Assembly (NCBI GenBank): GCA_947063675.1
Contig: CAMSTM010000015.1
Span: forward strand, 1-36,933
From: an uncultured Lachnospiraceae bacterium
GTDB taxonomy: Bacteria > Bacillota > Clostridia > Lachnospirales > Lachnospiraceae
Direction: 5' to 3'
Length of the DNA stretch: 36,933 bases
Every line of letters begins with the position of its first letter. Position 1 is the stretch's first letter. Shown here piece after piece: positions 8,368-17,307 of this stretch. The position numbers and the translations under genes are program-made. Below the pieces are notes generated by a model. The model made no database searches and was not told the DNA's origin. It saw only the letters and a program-made list of their open reading frames with translations.

Positions 8368-8676
8368 TCATTCCATGATTTCTATTACCTTATGTAAGCC
8401 GCAAATCATCAGAGTCCTCTTAATTCTTGCATCGGTGTTAATGGCAAATACTTTTCCCCCGAAATAGGATATCTTTTTGTACCGCCCGATAATAATTCCA
8501 ATTCCGGAGCTGTCCATAAAGCGTGTGTCCTCAAAATCAAAAACCACGTTTCCCACGCCCTCTTTCATTATGTACTCATCGGCCGCCCTGCTGATAAAAA
8601 CTGATTTGTGATGGTCTACCTCCTCGGGCATTTTCACCATCAGATAATTGTCAATCACCTTAAAATTTTCTTCCAT
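8368..8676 (-). CDS. spoIIAA: Anti-sigma F factor antagonist SpoIIAA
   Basis: A 102-residue STAS-domain protein. In its unphosphorylated form it binds SpoIIAB and frees SigF in the forespore. The phosphorylated serine lies in the motif FMDSSGIGIIIGRYK, directly after the aspartate. Length matches the family. The ATG at 8676 has AAAGGGGAA in front. The gene heads the spoIIA operon; a 37-base gap leads to spoIIAB. The usual sigma-H promoter cannot be placed in the 25 bases between this gene and the 78-bp repeat array. Confidence 0.95.
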   Translation of the reverse strand: MEENFKVIDNYLMVKMPEEVDHHKSVFISRAADEYIMKEGVGNVVFDFEDTRFMDSSGIGIIIGRYKKISYFGGKVFAINTDARIKRTLMICGLHKVIEIME

Positions 8677-8701
8677 AATTAATTCCCCTTTTTCATATAC
8701 T

Positions 8702-8910
8702 CGCGCCGCGCCTCATGGGAATGCAGGCAGTCCCGCGCGGCTCATTGCTCGCGCCGCTCGGCTGTCGCCTCGCTGTACGCGGCATTCGTCAGATGCGTGT
8801 GCAAGCAGTCCCGCGCGGCTCATTGCTCGCGCCGCTCGGCTGTCGCCTCGCTGTACGCGGCATTCGTCAGATGCGTGTGCAAGCACCCGCGCCTGACTCA
8901 TTGCTCGCGC
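8702..8910. repeat. 78-bp GC-rich tandem repeat array
   Basis: Two near-identical 78-bp units start at 8727 and 8805. A third, partial and diverged unit starts at 8883, and a degraded fragment lies at about 8702-8726. Each unit contains TCATTGCTCGCGCCGCTCGG and CGCTGTACGCGGCATTCGTC and has internal inverted repeats (GCCGC/GCGGC, TGCT/AGCA). It is much richer in G+C than its surroundings. Because 78 is divisible by 3, the array is open in several frames and gives false proteins with a 26-residue repeat. It fills the space between the TPR gene terminator and spoIIAA. Its function is unknown. Confidence 0.92.
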
Positions 8911-8945
8911 AAAAAAGAGAACAAACCCGTTGTTTGTTCTCTTTC
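8911..8945 (-). terminator. Intrinsic terminator after the TPR protein gene
   Basis: On the minus strand an 11-base stem AGAGAACAAAC/GTTTGTTCTCT with a short loop is followed by TTTTTT. It begins about 15 bases after the TPR gene stop codon and abuts the 78-bp repeat array. Confidence 0.92.
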
Positions 8946-8956
8946 GTGTTTTATAC

Positions 8957-10378
8957 CTATTGTTCCATATTATTAATTTCCGCCAGGTAAGTTCTTGACT
9001 GGCTTGCGCTGTTTGTGGTCGGGAACTTGTCAATCACCTCTGCAAAAGCCTCCTTTGCTTCGCTGTAATGCCCGCTTCTGTAGCAGCTAAGTCCCATGTA
9101 AAACAACGCGTTCACATTCCTGTCGTCGTTCTGGTAGGCTCTCTGGAGGTTCGGAATGGCCGCCTCGTAATCCCGGGCGGTAAAGCTCTCGTATCCGGCG
9201 TCATAATAATAGTCCGCCAGTTCGCCGCTCACGGCGTCGCTAAGGCTCTTATACAATGCCGAATAGGCTTCCGACTTGTATTGCTCCTCTCCTTCTCCTG
9301 CCGCTTCCATCTGCTCCAGATATTCGGTAACGGTCTTTAAATCCTCGGGATTTTCCACATATGCCGCCACAGCCATCATCAAATCATCCGTGGCTTTCAG
9401 CTCGCCGTCCGTTACCTGGTAGGTGGAAATTTCCTCTGTAAGGGTTTTATTTTCTTCCTCTAATTTTTGTACCTTTTGTTCCAATTCGTCAATGGTTGCC
9501 GATTTTGCGTCAGACTGTTCGCTGACTGCCCGCAGCTCGTCGTTGATATCCGCCTGGGCGCTCTGAATCTGCCCCGGCAGAATCAGAAAGCAGGCAATCG
9601 CCACACCGATAATCACTCCGATTCCCAGGTTTACCAGAGAAGAAACTCCTTTTGATTCCCTGGTGTTCACCGGCTGGATAATTATTTCGTTTCCGCTCTG
9701 ATAACGCACGGATTTGCCCGGGGAAAGCTCTTTCCTCGGCGCGCTCTTTCCGGTCTCCTCCGGCATCAGCATACGTTCCACTTCCCTCTGGTAACGGAGC
9801 GTCGTGGTGTTATTGGTATCAATCTGGCTGCATTTGAAAAGCTCTCTCTGAGCCTTGTCCCATTCTTCGGAATTGATGTACAAAAGCGCAAGCAGCTGAT
9901 GCGCCTGCAAAAATTTGGGATTGTAGGAAAGCACCTTCTTCAGCTGTATTACAGCCAAATCCGTACTGTCCTGATAACAGTAGGCCAGCGCCTGATTGTA
10001 TTTTTTTATGGTCTGGTTTATCGCATCAAGCCTTGTGGGGTTGCTCTGAACCATACTGATATAGTCGTTTGCAATGTTCTTTTTGGGGCGCAGGTTCTGG
10101 CTGGTGACCCACTCCTTTAAGGCGGCGACCACTTCTCCCATTTCATAATAAACAAGGCCCAGAAGATTCCTCGCTTCAATATGATTTTTGTTATATTTCA
10201 GGCAATGCCTAAGGCTGACAATCGCCCCGGACAAATCCCGTACCGCGGCCTTTTCCAGACCGTCGTTGTAAAAGTGGTTGGACATATGCATAATTCGTTT
10301 ATAAAAAGCCACGTCCGCCCCGCATCCCGTGCAAAAATCGTACTCCGACAAACGGCATCCGCACTTATAACACTCCAT
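8957..10378 (-). CDS. Zinc-ribbon, TPR and single-membrane-helix protein
   Basis: A 473-residue protein of unknown function. The N-terminus is a zinc ribbon (CYKCGC ... CTGCG, residues 3-19). Tetratricopeptide repeats span about 30-200 (AIVSLRHCLKYNKNHIEARN; KKVLSYNPKFLQAHQLLALL). One membrane helix lies at about 248-268 (LGIGVIIGVAIACFLILPG), then a coiled coil at about 275-320 (DELEQKVQKLEEENKTLTEE), and more TPR units at about 390-460 (AIPNLQRAYQNDDRNVNALF). The N-terminal part should be cytoplasmic and the coiled coil and second TPR block outside. This suggests a scaffold linking the two sides of the membrane. It ends an operon with folC and the 48-residue protein; its start overlaps the ribosome-site region formed by the preceding stop codon (TAAGGAG). 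Confidence 0.85.
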   Translation of the reverse strand: MECYKCGCRLSEYDFCTGCGADVAFYKRIMHMSNHFYNDGLEKAAVRDLSGAIVSLRHCLKYNKNHIEARNLLGLVYYEMGEVVAALKEWVTSQNLRPKKNIANDYISMVQSNPTRLDAINQTIKKYNQALAYCYQDSTDLAVIQLKKVLSYNPKFLQAHQLLALLYINSEEWDKAQRELFKCSQIDTNNTTTLRYQREVERMLMPEETGKSAPRKELSPGKSVRYQSGNEIIIQPVNTRESKGVSSLVNLGIGVIIGVAIACFLILPGQIQSAQADINDELRAVSEQSDAKSATIDELEQKVQKLEEENKTLTEEISTYQVTDGELKATDDLMMAVAAYVENPEDLKTVTEYLEQMEAAGEGEEQYKSEAYSALYKSLSDAVSGELADYYYDAGYESFTARDYEAAIPNLQRAYQNDDRNVNALFYMGLSCYRSGHYSEAKEAFAEVIDKFPTTNSASQSRTYLAEINNMEQ

Positions 10379-10389
10379 GCCCTCGCTCC

Positions 10390-10536
10390 TTATTCTTCTT
10401 CCGTCCTGGTTTTTTTCATTGTCTTCATCATAATATCTACCATATCCACCAAATCCTGTCCGTTAATTGCTTCTTCCGCATCTTCAACCTCCAGGCTCGG
10501 CCTGAATTTTTTTAATTCTTCTTCAAAATCAATCAT
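10390..10536 (-). CDS. Small acidic protein of unknown function (48 residues), absent from the ORF track
   Basis: The translation begins MIDFEEELKKFRPSLEVEDA and ends MKKTRTEEE. The ATG at 10536 has a strong ribosome site AAGGAG 7 bases upstream, and the gene overlaps the last 8 bases of folC, a pattern of coupled translation. It stops 11 bases before the TPR protein start, and its TAA forms part of the next ribosome site. No other ORF fills this 150-base gap. The sequence is strongly charged and probably helical, with a methionine-rich middle (VDMVDIMMKTM). I do not recognise a family. Confidence 0.82.
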   Translation of the reverse strand: MIDFEEELKKFRPSLEVEDAEEAINGQDLVDMVDIMMKTMKKTRTEEE

Positions 10537-11878
10537 TCCGTATTCTCCTTGTAAGGGACCTTATCTGCCCTATCAAATATAATGAACCGGCTACGTAGAC
10601 AACATCCTTCTCTTTCTTTTCCGCCAGCAGATACCGGTAAGCCCTTTCGGCGTCCTCATAAAAGCTGCAGCGCATTTTCTTCTGCCCGCCAAAGGCTTCC
10701 TCAAGCTCCCGGACCGAAGCGCTCCTCTCCGTTTCCACAACGGTCCCCACAACCTCGTCAAAGAGAGCCGAATCCGCCACCATCTGTATCATTGCCTTAA
10801 AACGTTTATCGGTAAGAGCGCCAAACAGTAAAAGCCGCCTGCCTTCGCAACAGCTGTGCCCTGCCGTATTTAAAAACGCTTCTATTCCATCCTCGTTATG
10901 GGCGCCGTCCAGATAAACTCCCGGCAGAACCTCCTCCATCCTGCCCGGCCAGAAAGCCTCCCACAGTCCCCGCCTTACCGCTTCGAGGGTGACTCTTTCC
11001 TCCCTGAGCGCATGTGCTGCCGCAACTGCAAGAGAGGCATTTTCCGTCTGATACAGCGCCGTCGTGTTCAGGGAAAGACTAACATAACTATAATAACCAG
11101 AATGCAGCGAAAAATCAATGCTTTTATGATTTATATTCACATTCAAAATACTTTCTTTTCCGATGATAATCGTCGGGCTTTCCGCTTTTTTGGCATATTC
11201 GGCCAAAACCTCCGTGCTCTCCTTCCGCTTATCGACAAAGACCACCGGAACGCCCTTTTTGATAATTCCGGCTTTCTCGCCGGCTATCTCGGAAATTGTA
11301 CTGCCAAGGTATTGCATGTGGTCATACCCAATCTCGGTAATCACGCACACCGCCGGTTTTTCCACACAGTTTGTGGCGTCAAGCCGCCCTCCCATTCCCG
11401 TTTCCAGTATTACATATTCCGGCTTTTTTTCCTTAAAGTAAACCATTGCCATCAGGAAAAGGAACTCAAAAAAAGAGGGGTGAAATTTTTCCTTCGAAAC
11501 GGCCAGCCGCACCTTTTCAAAGACCCGAAGAAAATCCTCCCCGGAAATCATGTCGTTTCCCAAACAAATCCTCTCCCGCATGGTTTCAAGATGGGGGGAA
11601 ATAAACATTCCCACGCTGCACCCGCCCGCCAGAAGCATGGAGCGCAAATAGGCACAAACGGAACCTTTTCCGTTTGTGCCTGCGATATGAATAATCTTGC
11701 TTCTTATGCCGAAAGCTTCCCGGGAGCCTGCTGCCGTTTCACCTCCGACATCGCCGCCTGATGCTGTGTCCTCCTCCGTAATCCGCCGAAGAAGCCCTTT
11801 TGTGTCTTCAAGGGTATGCTTCCCGGCAAACCTGGGGATAGAAAGTATATATTCTTCCGCTTCCTTACAGGTATTCAT
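10529..11878 (-). CDS. folC: Bifunctional folylpolyglutamate synthase / dihydrofolate synthase
   Basis: This Mur-ligase-fold enzyme joins glutamate to dihydropteroate and extends the glutamate tail of folates. The ATP-binding loop is IHIAGTNGKGSVCAYLRSML. Other family motifs are SPHLETMRERI, ETGMGGRLDATN, ITEIGYDHMQYLG with its metal-binding histidine, and the C-terminal DGAHNEDG. The ORF track begins at a GTG at 11968 without a ribosome site. I choose ATG 11878 (MNTCKEAEEYILSI), with AAAGGTGA in front, giving 449 residues, close to the usual length. An in-frame ATG at 11920 is also possible, but it lies inside a hairpin. It is followed by the overlapping 48-residue gene. Confidence 0.93.
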   Translation of the reverse strand: MNTCKEAEEYILSIPRFAGKHTLEDTKGLLRRITEEDTASGGDVGGETAAGSREAFGIRSKIIHIAGTNGKGSVCAYLRSMLLAGGCSVGMFISPHLETMRERICLGNDMISGEDFLRVFEKVRLAVSKEKFHPSFFEFLFLMAMVYFKEKKPEYVILETGMGGRLDATNCVEKPAVCVITEIGYDHMQYLGSTISEIAGEKAGIIKKGVPVVFVDKRKESTEVLAEYAKKAESPTIIIGKESILNVNINHKSIDFSLHSGYYSYVSLSLNTTALYQTENASLAVAAAHALREERVTLEAVRRGLWEAFWPGRMEEVLPGVYLDGAHNEDGIEAFLNTAGHSCCEGRRLLLFGALTDKRFKAMIQMVADSALFDEVVGTVVETERSASVRELEEAFGGQKKMRCSFYEDAERAYRYLLAEKKEKDVVYVAGSLYLIGQIRSLTRRIRND

Positions 11879-11904
11879 ATGCCCGTTTTCACCTTTCCGC
11901 CTTT

Positions 11905-11970
11905 CTTTACAGGTTTTCATGCCGCTTCCGCAGAGCCGGCATACCTGTCTTTTGTGCGCCTGCCGCACGA
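11905..11970 (-). other. Hairpins between the FapA-family gene and folC
   Basis: Just after the FapA-family stop codon the minus strand carries GTGCG-N5-CGCAC. Next comes a nested hairpin with ACAGGT/ACCTGT outside and ATGCCG/CGGCAT inside, which encloses the upstream candidate folC ATG at 11920. There is no T-run, so this looks like a structured leader or processing site rather than a classical terminator. Confidence 0.5.
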
Positions 11971-11975
11971 AAGCA

Positions 11976-13538
11976 TTATGATGAGTAGGCGATAACGCTG
12001 CTCTCGATTACGCCGTTCTGCTGATAATATTTCATAAAGCATGTATCCCGCTCGATTGGCATCTGCGCCTGGGCGAGGCACACCACCGTCCCACGGTAGA
12101 CATTGCCGTTCACCACTATCTCGGAATTGCGTCCCGCCTCTAAAAGGTCGTTCATTTTCTTGATTTCTTTCCTGTTCTGCTCTAACTCCTTCTTCAGTGT
12201 AACCGCCTTGGATTCCAGAGTTTTTAAGGTAAGCTCCAGGCCGTCCGGGACTTTCTCCATTTTTTTCGTTCTCTGGCGGATGGAATTGATTTTATCCGAA
12301 ACCTCGGACATTTCTTCCACCTGGGTCGCCTCAAGCGTTCTGGCGTTCTGTATCTTCTGGTAGGTTTCCTTCTCGCATCCCACATGGACCACGGTTCTGG
12401 TCTCCGCCACATTCCCGATTTCCGTGGCTGTCACTCCCCGCATGGCATGGGTGTAGCCGCCAATCACGGCGCCCTTTTTCCCCGTAAGGATAATCTCCCC
12501 GTCGGCGGAAATTCTGGAATTTAAAATAGTATTCGCCTGCACATTGCCGCCGGCCATTGCTACCGTATGCTCGATAAAATCGGCGTAAATATCGCCTCTT
12601 GCGGAAAGCTTCGCTCTCTGTGCACCCTGAATTCCCCGGGCCAGAATAATGTCGCCGCCGGCAAACAGGTTAACCGCCTCCACGTTGCCCCGGATTTCAA
12701 TGTTTCTTCCCGCCCGGATTACCACGCCGGCCTCCACGCTGCCGGTAATCACCACGTCGCCGTAAAACTCAACCTTTCCGGTAATCAGCGTCACGTCGCC
12801 GTTAATCTCGTGGAGCGCCCGGATATCCACCTTTCCGTTTTTGAATTCAATCTTGCCGTCCTGCTCCGCCAGATACACATCGGGATTATCCTCCTCGCAG
12901 TAAACCTGGCCGGAGAGAGGCTCAATCTCCTTGACCGTCTTGGTCAGCATCGTCTTTCCGCGGACGTCATAGCCGTCCTGACCGTCCTTTGCATGATGAT
13001 AAACCGCCACCACATCGCCCTCATAAACATTCTGAAGGGAACTCATGTTGGTGTAATCCACCCGGCCGTTGGCTAAAACCTTCGGCGCTTTCCGGGGATT
13101 CATATCAAACATATATTCATAAAAACCGTTGTTGCCTTCTATAGCCGGCTGTCCCTGAGCCGCCACAATCTCTCTCTCATAGACATGCTTTTTTATCATA
13201 GCCGCAAGATTGGAGCGGTGATATCCGGTAACCACGCCGTTTTTTTTCAGAAATCCCATCAGCTCATCCATGGTATAATTGCCCCGTTCCTCCCCGGGCA
13301 CCGCAAGATAGAGCCAGGCAACCATGCTGTCACTTGAAATTTTTACATAAGAGCCGTTTTCTTCAATGCTGAGAAGCTTGGAATTTGTCTCTTCAATGAT
13401 GTCGCTTAAAATCTGGCTGTCTGTAACCTCCGGTTCCGCAGCCTCCTCCTCCGATACCTTTTTCCTTCTTCCCAGCCCCTCTAATTCCTTTCGAAGCTCA
13501 TCCCGCTCCTCTTCCGTTAAAAAGTCGTTATAAGCCAT
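11976..13538 (-). CDS. FapA (DUF342) family protein
   Basis: A protein of about 520 residues whose core is the FapA/DUF342 fold. It has an N-terminal part (YEGDVVAVYH; DVRGKTMLTK) and a right-handed beta-helix made of repeated strands, including INGDVTLITGKVEFYGDVVI, TGSVEAGVVIRAGRNIEIRG and LARGIQGAQRAKLSARGDIY. A long coiled coil follows (KINSIRQRTKKMEKV onward). Family members affect localisation of polar or flagellar proteins in some bacteria, but many occur in non-motile species with unknown roles. No other flagellar gene is in this window. The start is ATG 13538 (MAYNDFLTEEE) with GGAGGAGAG just upstream; the track's longer version from a TTG at 13610 has no good ribosome site. It lies between valS and folC. 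Confidence 0.87.
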   Translation of the reverse strand: MAYNDFLTEEERDELRKELEGLGRRKKVSEEEAAEPEVTDSQILSDIIEETNSKLLSIEENGSYVKISSDSMVAWLYLAVPGEERGNYTMDELMGFLKKNGVVTGYHRSNLAAMIKKHVYEREIVAAQGQPAIEGNNGFYEYMFDMNPRKAPKVLANGRVDYTNMSSLQNVYEGDVVAVYHHAKDGQDGYDVRGKTMLTKTVKEIEPLSGQVYCEEDNPDVYLAEQDGKIEFKNGKVDIRALHEINGDVTLITGKVEFYGDVVITGSVEAGVVIRAGRNIEIRGNVEAVNLFAGGDIILARGIQGAQRAKLSARGDIYADFIEHTVAMAGGNVQANTILNSRISADGEIILTGKKGAVIGGYTHAMRGVTATEIGNVAETRTVVHVGCEKETYQKIQNARTLEATQVEEMSEVSDKINSIRQRTKKMEKVPDGLELTLKTLESKAVTLKKELEQNRKEIKKMNDLLEAGRNSEIVVNGNVYRGTVVCLAQAQMPIERDTCFMKYYQQNGVIESSVIAYSS

Positions 13539-13606
13539 TCTCTCCTCCATACCGAAGCGTTCCTGCATAGGAAAGATTCCTACTGCTACCCCCGCTTCCC
13601 GGGATA

Positions 13607-16279
13607 TCAACCCTGCAGCTGCTCAAGCCGCACCTTTACCTGTTTCATCATCTGGGTGTATTTTTCCAGCTTTTCTTTCTCCTCGGCAATCTTCGCCTCC
13701 GGCGCCCTGGAAAGAAATCTTTCATTGCTCAGCATCCCGTTTACTCTGGCAAGCTCGCCTTCAAGACGCTTCTCCTCCTTCTCAAGACGGGCAATCTCCT
13801 GGGAGATATCCACCAGCTCCGCAAAAGGAATATACAGCGTGGCGTTTGCAATCACAACAGACACCGCATCCTGCGCAATCCCTTCCTTATCTTTCTGAAT
13901 CATTGTCTCCGACGCGTAAGCCAGGGACTGGAAAAAGAGCTTTCCTTCCGTAAAAGCGGATAAAGTCTCCTCATTTTCGCTGACCACAAACACCTTGGCC
14001 TTTCTGGCTGGCGGAACATTCATTTCCGTGCGCACATTGCGGATACCCCTCACCGCTTCCTTTATGATTTCAATTTCCTTTTCTTCCTTTATAAAGCTTC
14101 TCTCTTCCAGATAAACGGGCCATCCGGAAATCATAATGGACTCCTCCGCAGACTGAAGTGTACAGAAAATTTCCTCTGTGATAAAAGGCATATACGGGTG
14201 AAGAAGCTTTAACGCGTCTGTCAGCACGTTTTGCAGCGTCCAGAGAGCCGCCTTTTTGCTTTCGCCATCATCGGAGCCATAAAGCCTTGGCTTCACCATC
14301 TCGATATACCAGTCGCAGAATTCGTCCCAGATAAAATCGTAAATCTTGGACACCGCAATCCCCAGCTCAAAGCTGTCCATGTTGTCGGTCACGTCCTTAA
14401 TCAGAGTGTTCAGCTTTGAAATTATCCATTTATCCACCGGCTCCGGACGCACATCGGCAAAAGCAGTCTCAGATAAATTCATATCCTCCGGCATGTTCAT
14501 CATGATAAACCGGGAGGCGTTCCAGATTTTGTTGGCAAAATTCCTGCTTGCCTCCACCCGCTCGTAGTAAAAGCGCATATCGTTTCCCGGTGCATTGCCG
14601 GTAATCAGTGTAAGGCGCAGAGCGTCCGCACCGTACTTTTCAATAATTTCAAGGGGGTCAATGCCGTTGCCGAGAGACTTGCTCATCTTCCGCCCCTGGG
14701 AATCCCGGACAAGCCCGTGGAAAAGAACCGTATGGAACGGCTTTTCCTTCATCTGCTCATAGCCGGAAAAAATCATCCTGATAACCCAGAAAAAGATGAT
14801 ATCGTATCCCGTAACCAGCACGTCCGTGGGATAAAAATATTTCAAATCCTCCGTCTGCTCCGGCCACCCCAGAGTGGAAAACGGCCACAGGGCGGAAGAA
14901 AACCAGGTATCCAGCGTGTCGGGGTCCTGGGTAAAATGCTCATGTCCGCATTTCGGACATACCGCCGGTTCCTCTTTACTTACCACCGCTTCCCCGCATT
15001 TATCGCAGTAATAAGCGGGAATCCTGTGCCCCCACCAGAGCTGTCTGGAGATACACCAGTCTCTGATATTATCTGTCCAGTTATAATATGTCTTTTCCAT
15101 TCTTTTGGGAATCAGCTGAATATCTCCGTTCTTAACGGCCTCCACCGCCGGCTTTATCAGCTCATCCATCTTTACAAACCATTGCTGCTTAATCATAGGC
15201 TCGATGGTCGTCTTGCAGCGGTCGTGAGTGCCCACATTATGGGAATAATCCTCAACCCGTACCAGAAGCCCCATCTCATCCAGCTCTTTTACAATGGCTT
15301 TCCTCGCCTCGTAGCGGTCCATTCCGCAGAATTTACCGCCGTTTACGTTAATCGTTGCGTCGTCGTTTAAAATATTGACCTCAGGCAGATTATGGCGCTT
15401 TCCGACCTCAAAGTCGTTGGGGTCATGAGCCGGTGTGATTTTCACCACGCCGGTGCCGAATTCCATATCCACATAGGAATCCTCCACCACGGGGATTTCC
15501 CTGTTTACAATGGGAAGCATCACCTTTCTGCCGATAATATCCCGGTATCTTTCATCATCAGGATTTACCGCCACCGCCGTATCTCCCAGCATGGTCTCCG
15601 GCCTGGTGGTTGCAAATTCCAGGAATTTTTCAGAGCTTACGCTGCCGTCTTCCTCAATCAGCGGATACTTGATATGCCAGAAATGCCCCGCCTGCTCCTC
15701 ATACACCACCTCCGCATCGGAGATAGAGGTGTTGCAGACCGGACACCAGTTGATAATCCGGCTTCCCTTGTAAATCCAGCCTTTTTCGTGCATCTTGCAG
15801 AAAACTTCCGTTACCGCCTTATTGCACCCCTCGTCCATGGTAAAACGCTCCCTGTCCCAGTCACAGGAAGAGCCCAGCTTCTTTAACTGGCCGATAATAC
15901 GTCCGCCGTATTCCTTCTTCCATTCCCATGCCCGCTCTAAAAAGCCCTCGCGTCCAAGATCCTCCTTGTTAATTCCTTCTTCCTTCAGCTTTTCAATAAT
16001 TTTAACCTCTGTGGCGATACTTGCATGGTCCGTCCCCGGCTGCCAGAGAGCGTTATATCCCTGCATTCTCTTAAAACGGATTAAAATGTCCTGCATGGTG
16101 TTGTCCAGGGCATGCCCCATGTGAAGCTGTCCCGTAATATTCGGGGGCGGAATCACAATGGTAAAAGGCTTTTTGTCATAATCCACTTCCGCATGGAAAT
16201 ATTTTTTTTCCAGCCACTTCTGATATAATCTGTCTTCAATCCCCTTGGGGTCATAAGTCTTTGCAAGTTCTTTACTCAT
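13607..16279 (-). CDS. valS: Valyl-tRNA synthetase
   Basis: This 890-residue class I enzyme charges tRNA-Val with valine in the cytoplasm. The HIGH-type motif is in [16 protein letters not shown] (residues 53-56) and the KMSKS motif in [18 protein letters not shown]. The editing domain contains [17 protein letters not shown], and a zinc-binding insert is visible (YYCDKCGE ... CPKCGHEH). The C-terminal arm is the usual valS coiled coil ([20 protein letters not shown]). Length is normal. The ATG at 16279 has only a weak GAGAG ribosome site. The 56 bases to the upstream gene are too short for a T-box leader, so any T-box control would have to lie further upstream; none is visible. Confidence 0.97.
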   Translation of the reverse strand: MSKELAKTYDPKGIEDRLYQKWLEKKYFHAEVDYDKKPFTIVIPPPNITGQLHMGHALDNTMQDILIRFKRMQGYNALWQPGTDHASIATEVKIIEKLKEEGINKEDLGREGFLERAWEWKKEYGGRIIGQLKKLGSSCDWDRERFTMDEGCNKAVTEVFCKMHEKGWIYKGSRIINWCPVCNTSISDAEVVYEEQAGHFWHIKYPLIEEDGSVSSEKFLEFATTRPETMLGDTAVAVNPDDERYRDIIGRKVMLPIVNREIPVVEDSYVDMEFGTGVVKITPAHDPNDFEVGKRHNLPEVNILNDDATINVNGGKFCGMDRYEARKAIVKELDEMGLLVRVEDYSHNVGTHDRCKTTIEPMIKQQWFVKMDELIKPAVEAVKNGDIQLIPKRMEKTYYNWTDNIRDWCISRQLWWGHRIPAYYCDKCGEAVVSKEEPAVCPKCGHEHFTQDPDTLDTWFSSALWPFSTLGWPEQTEDLKYFYPTDVLVTGYDIIFFWVIRMIFSGYEQMKEKPFHTVLFHGLVRDSQGRKMSKSLGNGIDPLEIIEKYGADALRLTLITGNAPGNDMRFYYERVEASRNFANKIWNASRFIMMNMPEDMNLSETAFADVRPEPVDKWIISKLNTLIKDVTDNMDSFELGIAVSKIYDFIWDEFCDWYIEMVKPRLYGSDDGESKKAALWTLQNVLTDALKLLHPYMPFITEEIFCTLQSAEESIMISGWPVYLEERSFIKEEKEIEIIKEAVRGIRNVRTEMNVPPARKAKVFVVSENEETLSAFTEGKLFFQSLAYASETMIQKDKEGIAQDAVSVVIANATLYIPFAELVDISQEIARLEKEEKRLEGELARVNGMLSNERFLSRAPEAKIAEEKEKLEKYTQMMKQVKVRLEQLQG

Positions 16280-16335
16280 GGTTTCTCTCTATACTTTCTT
16301 ATTTATTTTATTCTGTCTCTTTTCCCCATACCCGG

Positions 16336-17217
16336 CTATACGGTAATCCTGTAGGCAGCCTTCCAGACCTCCCCGGAAGCCACAGTATTTCCCCACTCGC
16401 GCTCCTTCAAATCGCCTGCAAAGCCCTCTCTGTCGCACCTGCCGTACCATGGCTCAATACAGATAAAAAGCGCTGCGTGAGCCGGCGTCCAGATGCCGTA
16501 AACGGGCGCATCCATGGTAACGGTAACGTAGGGCTTTTTATCCGCGCCGCATAGCGCCACCTTACCCACCTGATAATCCTCAAGCAGCAGCGTATCGCAG
16601 TCAAACAAATGCTCTGTCACCGCCAGATAACCGGCTTCCAGTTCATAAGTGTCCTTCTCGTTTATCACCAGCCCGTCATGAATCCTGGTGCTTGCAAAGC
16701 TGTCCACAGCTCCGTCCGGCCCGCCAAAATAAATAAAGCAGTCCGACTTTTCCTCTCCCGGCGCTATCGGACAGTTAAATGCCGGGTGCGCGCCAATGGA
16801 AAACGGCAGCGCTTCTTCGCCGGGATTTTCCACCTGCCAGAGAACCTCCACCCCCTCAGGCAAAAGACGGTAACCGATTTTTAACACAAATTTGAAGGGA
16901 AACTTTGCCCTCGTCTCCTCATTGTCATTTACCGCAAACCAAATTTCATCGTCCGTCTGCGAAACCAGCTCAAACTCCATATCCCTTGCAAAGCCATGCT
17001 GGTTCATGGAGTAGGTTTTCCCCCCTGTCCGGTACTCCTTTTGGTTCACCGAGCCCACAAAAGGAAACAAAACCGGCGCCGTCCTTCCCCAAAATATTGG
17101 GTCGGCCTTCCACATATACTCTGCGCCCGTGCTTAATTTCTTAAGGGATTTCAGTTCCGCTCCCTTTGAATGAATTTCAATTGCTATTGATTCGTTTTTC
17201 AGACTGTATACTGCCAT
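16336..17217 (-). CDS. Aldose 1-epimerase family protein (LacX-like)
   Basis: The protein has a galactose-mutarotase-type beta-sandwich fold of about 293 residues. Visible family segments are GAELKSLKKLSTGAEYMWKA near the start, APVLFPFVGSV, the NQHGFARD region with a conserved histidine, SIGAHPAFNCPI with the second histidine, and a C-terminal FICIEPWYG with the likely catalytic glutamate. It probably interconverts sugar anomers; substrate unknown. The start is ATG 17217 (MAVYSLKNES), with AAGGGGG directly upstream, rather than the longer track start at 17253. It precedes valS by 56 bases. Confidence 0.86.
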   Translation of the reverse strand: MAVYSLKNESIAIEIHSKGAELKSLKKLSTGAEYMWKADPIFWGRTAPVLFPFVGSVNQKEYRTGGKTYSMNQHGFARDMEFELVSQTDDEIWFAVNDNEETRAKFPFKFVLKIGYRLLPEGVEVLWQVENPGEEALPFSIGAHPAFNCPIAPGEEKSDCFIYFGGPDGAVDSFASTRIHDGLVINEKDTYELEAGYLAVTEHLFDCDTLLLEDYQVGKVALCGADKKPYVTVTMDAPVYGIWTPAHAALFICIEPWYGRCDREGFAGDLKEREWGNTVASGEVWKAAYRITV

Positions 17218-17257
17218 AATGCCCCCTTCAACCTTCCTGCGTTTATCTTTCAACTTT

Positions 17258-17297
17258 CAAAAAAAGCTGCCTAAAACCTTAAGCAGCTTTTCCGTTA
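17258..17297 (-). terminator. Intrinsic terminator after the unknown protein gene
   Basis: On the minus strand AAAGCTGCTTAAGG/TTTTAGGCAGCTTT forms a hairpin followed by a run of T. It lies about 10 bases after the stop at 17308 and separates that gene from the aldose epimerase gene. Confidence 0.85.
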
Positions 17298-17307
17298 TTC
17301 TTTCTTG

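Noticed and set aside
8727-8910. CRISPR array
   Set aside because: The units are 78 bp and contiguous, with no unique spacers and no cas genes nearby.
8715-8990. Plus-strand ORFs across the 78-bp repeats (also 8648-8896)
   Set aside because: They exist only because the repeat unit is a multiple of three; no ribosome site and they run through a terminator.
16280-16335. T-box leader for valS
   Set aside because: Only 56 bases separate valS from the upstream gene, and neither the T-box sequence nor a specifier stem is visible.
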